Shown here in pieces: positions 61,455 through 64,000 of a stretch of DNA of 64,000 nucleotides. The notes beneath the pieces are model-generated. The model was not told the DNA's origin, did no database searches, and worked only from the letters and a program-made list of their open reading frames with translations. How positions within the stretch are numbered: position 1 is the stretch's first letter; every line of letters begins with the position of its first letter. This DNA comes from Sporosarcina sp. FSL K6-1508. Lineage in GTDB: Bacteria > Bacillota > Bacilli > Bacillales_A > Planococcaceae. Position numbers and translations under genes: made by a program. Location of the stretch: contig NZ_JBBOXF010000001.1 in NCBI RefSeq assembly GCF_038007465.1, positions 2,925,001 through 2,989,000 of the forward strand, read 5' to 3'.

Positions 61455-61982
61455 TTACAGCTCGATGTCGTATATATATTTTTCGTTTCCGAAGTGCATC
61501 ATCGGCTTGAATTCCAATTCCAACTTTTCTCCGTCGGCTGGATAAGCTACTTGGCCGTCAATTGAACGTCCAGGAGAAATTGCGTCCATCGTAACATTAC
61601 CGACCGCTAACGTTTCAACTTTTTTCCCGTCAACATAAAATGAGAAGTCCATGCCTACCGGGTAATCTGCATCTGAATTATTTTCAACCGTGAAGTCGAT
61701 GATAATCGCGCGTTCAGGATTAACTTCGTCGAATTCATTTCTTTCGTCTGTAACTGACACTTTCGTCACTGTAACAGTAATATCATCGATAGTAGCAGCG
61801 TCTCCGACTTTCAGATTCTTGCTTTCTTCTACCTCTTCAGCTGGCGCATCTACTTTTTCGGTTTCCGCAGGAGCCTTGTCATCCGCTTTAGGAGCACTTG
61901 CGCTATCTGTACCTTCCGTTTCCCCGCAAGCCGCTAGAGCAAGTACCAGTGATAGCATTAATAACATCATAAGTTTCTTCAT
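61455..61982 (-). CDS. DUF4352-like lipoprotein (lysogenic cargo)
   Basis: A 175-residue protein. Residues 1-19 are a lipoprotein signal with lipobox LALAAC. A low-complexity Ala/Glu/Asp linker follows (APKADDKAPAETEKVDAPAE). The C-terminal 110 residues are a DUF4352/immunoglobulin-like domain (ITVTVTKVSVTDERNEFDEV, ERAIIIDFTVENNSDADYPV). ATG 61982 is preferred, with GGAGGA 9 bases upstream. It is transcribed against the lytic genes next to attR, the usual position for genes expressed in the lysogen. Confidence 0.85.
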   Translation of the reverse strand: MKKLMMLLMLSLVLALAACGETEGTDSASAPKADDKAPAETEKVDAPAEEVEESKNLKVGDAATIDDITVTVTKVSVTDERNEFDEVNPERAIIIDFTVENNSDADYPVGMDFSFYVDGKKVETLAVGNVTMDAISPGRSIDGQVAYPADGEKLELEFKPMMHFGNEKYIYDIEL

Positions 61983-62128
61983 CGTTGTCATTCCTCCAAA
62001 AGTTTGATAGTTACATAGTACGACAAATAAAACTAATTGGCTATACTTGGTGAAAAAGAAATCCGCTTCCTGTTGTGGATAACTGCAAATAAAAACAGGC
62101 AGCCGCGACCGACCACCTGTTTTAGTTA

Positions 62129-62158
62129 TTGATTTCAAATAGAATATGTTATCATAAT
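62129..62158 (+). promoter_or_regulatory. phage-borne promoter driving the rebuilt mtaB
   Basis: TTGATT (62129-62134), 18 bases, CATAAT (62153-62158), then GAAAGAAGG (62178-62186) before ATG 62195. All of it lies on the phage side of attR. Confidence 0.6.
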
Positions 62159-62194
62159 CCACGTATAGAATAGAACGAAAGAAGGTCATTATAC

Positions 62195-63550
62195 ATGAAA
62201 GATGAAAGCGTACGAAAAGTGAGCCTATTTACTTTAGGTTGCAAAGTGAATCATTATGAAACTGAGGCAATCTGGCAACTTTTCAAAGAAGCCGGATACG
62301 ACCGCGGTGATTTCGAAAAGGACTCCGATGTTTATGTCATTAATACATGTACTGTGACGAATACTGGTGATAAGAAAAGCCGACAAGTCATTCGTCGTGC
62401 TGTTCGAAAAAATCCGGATGCTGTTATTTGTGTAACAGGTTGTTATGCACAAACATCTCCTGCAGAAATCATGGCGATTCCAGGTGTAGATATCGTTGTC
62501 GGCACACAAGACCGGACAAAACTACTTGGACTAATCGATGACTTCCGTACGGAACGGCAGCCAATCAATGCTGTCCGCAACATTATGAAAAACAGGGTTT
62601 ATGAAGAACTAGATGTCCCTGCTTTTACGGATCGCACGCGTGCGTCTCTCAAAATCCAAGAGGGATGCAATAACTTCTGTACGTTCTGCATTATTCCGTG
62701 GGCGAGGGGACTTATGCGCTCGCGCGATCCTCAAGAAGTCATTCGTCAGGCGCAACAACTTGTGGATGCTGGGTATCTTGAGCTTGTTTTAACGGGCATT
62801 CACACGGGCGGCTATGGAGAAGATCTGAAAGATTACAATCTTGCACGTTTGCTCCGTGATCTTGAAGCACAAGTCAAAGGACTGAAGCGTCTTCGTATCA
62901 GTTCGATTGAAGCGAGTCAGCTGACGGATGAAGTAATTGATGTTTTGCGCGATTCAACTACCATCGTCCGCCATTTACACATTCCAATCCAGTCGGGTTC
63001 TGATACAGTTCTGAAACGTATGCGGCGGAAGTATACAATGGCATTTTTCGCAGAACGTCTGGACAGACTTCGTGAAGCGCTACCGCAACTGGCAATCACT
63101 TCGGACGTCATCGTTGGTTTCCCTGGTGAAACGGAAGAAGAGTTTATGGAAACGTATAACTTCATCCGTGACCACCGATTCTCAGAACTGCATGTATTTC
63201 CTTATTCAAAACGGACAGGGACTCCTGCTGCAAGAATGGATGACCAGGTTCCTGAGGATGTGAAAAATGAACGTGTTCATCGCTTGATTGAATTGAACGA
63301 TCAGCTGGCGAAACAGTATGCGTCAACATTTGAAAATGAAGTGCTTGAAGTTATTCCAGAAGAGAAATACAAACTTGATCCGGACAGCGGTCTTTATGAA
63401 GGATATTCGGATAACTATTTAAAAGTTGTTCTTCCCGCTGATGAATCTATGGTGGGTAAAATTGTTCGTGTGAAAATTGTACAAGCAGGCTATCCATACA
63501 ATAAAGGACAGTTTGTCCGCGTTATTGAGGAAGAAACTCAGCTTGTTTAA
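62195..63550 (+). CDS. mtaB: tRNA t6A37 methylthiotransferase MtaB with phage-supplied N-terminus
   Basis: A 451-residue radical SAM enzyme. The N-terminal UPF0004 domain has cluster cysteines Cys16 (TLGCKVNHYE), Cys52 (NTCTVTN) and Cys83 (TGCYAQT); the SAM cluster is Cys158, Cys162 and Cys165 in EGCNNFCTFC; a TRAM domain ends the protein. It adds a methylthio group to t6A37 of tRNA. The first 14-15 residues (MKDESVRKVSLFTL) are encoded by prophage DNA up to attR; the host version begins MSSVAFHTLGC at 20500. Cys16 is encoded just to the right of the crossover, so the active site is intact. Confidence 0.95.
   Translation: MKDESVRKVSLFTLGCKVNHYETEAIWQLFKEAGYDRGDFEKDSDVYVINTCTVTNTGDKKSRQVIRRAVRKNPDAVICVTGCYAQTSPAEIMAIPGVDIVVGTQDRTKLLGLIDDFRTERQPINAVRNIMKNRVYEELDVPAFTDRTRASLKIQEGCNNFCTFCIIPWARGLMRSRDPQEVIRQAQQLVDAGYLELVLTGIHTGGYGEDLKDYNLARLLRDLEAQVKGLKRLRISSIEASQLTDEVIDVLRDSTTIVRHLHIPIQSGSDTVLKRMRRKYTMAFFAERLDRLREALPQLAITSDVIVGFPGETEEEFMETYNFIRDHRFSELHVFPYSKRTGTPAARMDDQVPEDVKNERVHRLIELNDQLAKQYASTFENEVLEVIPEEKYKLDPDSGLYEGYSDNYLKVVLPADESMVGKIVRVKIVQAGYPYNKGQFVRVIEEETQLV
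62234..62242 (+). other. attR crossover region
   Basis: TTAGGTTGC here pairs with TTGGGCTGT at attL (20524-20532). Only dinucleotides such as GG (62237-62238) are shared, as usual for large serine integrases, which need only a two-base common core. Confidence 0.8.
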
Positions 63551-63563
63551 TTACATTCCTTTG

Positions 63564-63606
63564 AAAGCTGAGCAGGCCCTTTTATGGGTAGCTCAGCTTT
63601 TTCCGT
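63564..63606 (+). terminator. terminator after mtaB
   Basis: AAAGCTGAGC and GCTCAGCTTT are perfect arms with an inner GGCCC/GGG pairing, followed by TTTTCC. Confidence 0.9.
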
Positions 63607-63667
63607 GCAGAAATCAATTGTTCTTGATATGATGTGAGAAGTACGGACAACTCGAGGAGGTATTCAT

Positions 63668-64000
63668 TTGAATACAAATTTTGCAACTTATATTGATCAC
63701 ACATTATTAAAAGCGGACGCGGCGAAAACAGAAATTACAGCACTATGTGAAGAGGCACGAAAATACACATTTGCATCCGTTTGTGTAAATCCGACTTGGG
63801 TTAAAACAGCAGCGGATATGCTAGAAGGATCACCTGTGAAAGTATGTACAGTTATTGGTTTTCCTCTAGGTACTTCAACATCCGAAGTTAAGGCGTTCGA
63901 AACTGGAGATGCAATTACAAATGGAGCAACTGAAATTGATATGGTTATTAATATCGGTGCTCTTCGCAGTGGCGATGATGAAACTGTGAAAAAAGATATT
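63668..64000 (+). CDS. deoC: deoxyribose-phosphate aldolase DeoC, 5' part
   Basis: TTG 63668 follows CGAGGAGG. The first 111 residues show IDHTLLKADA, FASVCVNPTWV, VCTVIGFPLGTS and EIDMVINIGALRSGD, the conserved beginning of DeoC; the lysine of the active site lies beyond the window. DeoC splits deoxyribose 5-phosphate into glyceraldehyde 3-phosphate and acetaldehyde. The gene is cut by the window edge. Confidence 0.95.
   Translation, partial: MNTNFATYIDHTLLKADAAKTEITALCEEARKYTFASVCVNPTWVKTAADMLEGSPVKVCTVIGFPLGTSTSEVKAFETGDAITNGATEIDMVINIGALRSGDDETVKKDI

Larger units (their letters stand above)
20528..62238. mobile_element. complete serine-integrase prophage with contractile tail and DGR, about 41.7 kb
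   Basis: Bounded by the split halves of mtaB. It carries integrase, repressor, replication/partition genes, terminase, head, tail sheath and tube, baseplate, DGR, holin, endolysin and a lipoprotein cargo gene in a standard temperate-phage order, with no broken structural gene that I can see. Head genes are lambda-like and tail genes P2-like. Confidence 0.95.

Noticed and set aside
1..64000. CRISPR array or tRNA genes
   Set aside because: No regularly spaced repeats with unique spacers and no cloverleaf-like sequence were seen by eye; a tRNAscan-type search was not possible.

Overview
The window is low-to-moderate G+C Gram-positive DNA of the order Bacillales. The run hemW-hrcA-grpE-dnaK-dnaJ-prmA-rsmE-(prophage)-mtaB-deoC, with a CIRCE operator, strong AGGAGG ribosome sites and frequent TTG/GTG starts, best fits a spore former of the Planococcaceae/Caryophanaceae such as Sporosarcina. 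The family is an inference from gene order and protein style; no search was run.

Region 1 (1 to about 12,700) is accessory DNA. Positions 1-5,300 look like the decayed right part of an old prophage: an XtrA-like gene, a frameshifted Xpf-like regulator, a terminase small subunit, a beheaded terminase large subunit, many small ORFs separated by hairpin terminators, and a small secreted proline-rich peptide opposite an XRE regulator. It is followed by gene-poor DNA with an imperfect duplicated block, then cargo genes: isochorismatase-like hydrolase, P-loop kinase-like protein, nucleotidyltransferase, GNAT acetyltransferase and an MFS efflux pump.

Region 2 (12,718-20,484) is core chromosome: heme chaperone HemW, the HrcA-controlled class I heat-shock operon, ribosomal protein L11 methyltransferase PrmA and 16S rRNA methyltransferase RsmE.

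Region 3 (about 20,528-62,238) is a 41.7-kb, apparently intact prophage inserted into the 5' end of mtaB by a large serine recombinase. attL keeps the host start of mtaB. attR gives mtaB a phage-derived promoter, ribosome site and 14-15 new N-terminal residues, so the tRNA-modification gene is rebuilt rather than broken. From left to right: integrase and CI-like repressor (leftward); an operator region with divergent promoters; small early genes; a plasmid-like block (HUH Rep, ParA, ParB); RecU, HNH endonuclease, cytosine methyltransferase and a sigma-like late regulator; a candidate cos site; a lambda-type head module (Nu1/gpA terminase, gpB portal, protease, capsid); a P2-type contractile tail with a programmed -1 frameshift in the tail chaperone; a diversity-generating retroelement (DGR); lysis genes; and a lipoprotein gene expressed leftward.

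The main finding is the DGR: Avd (54,784), template repeat TR (55,157-55,251), reverse transcriptase (55,392) and target 1 (56,443). A second target lies 31 kb away in the early region (23,587-24,471). Both variable repeats match the TR except almost only at TR adenines: 18 of 24 adenines changed and no other base changed in the remote copy; 13 adenines changed plus one missing codon in the adjacent copy. One retroelement therefore appears to diversify a tail/adhesin protein and a separate early-region protein that lacks a visible export signal or virion domain.

Region 4 (62,195-64,000) returns to the chromosome with the rebuilt mtaB and the start of deoC.
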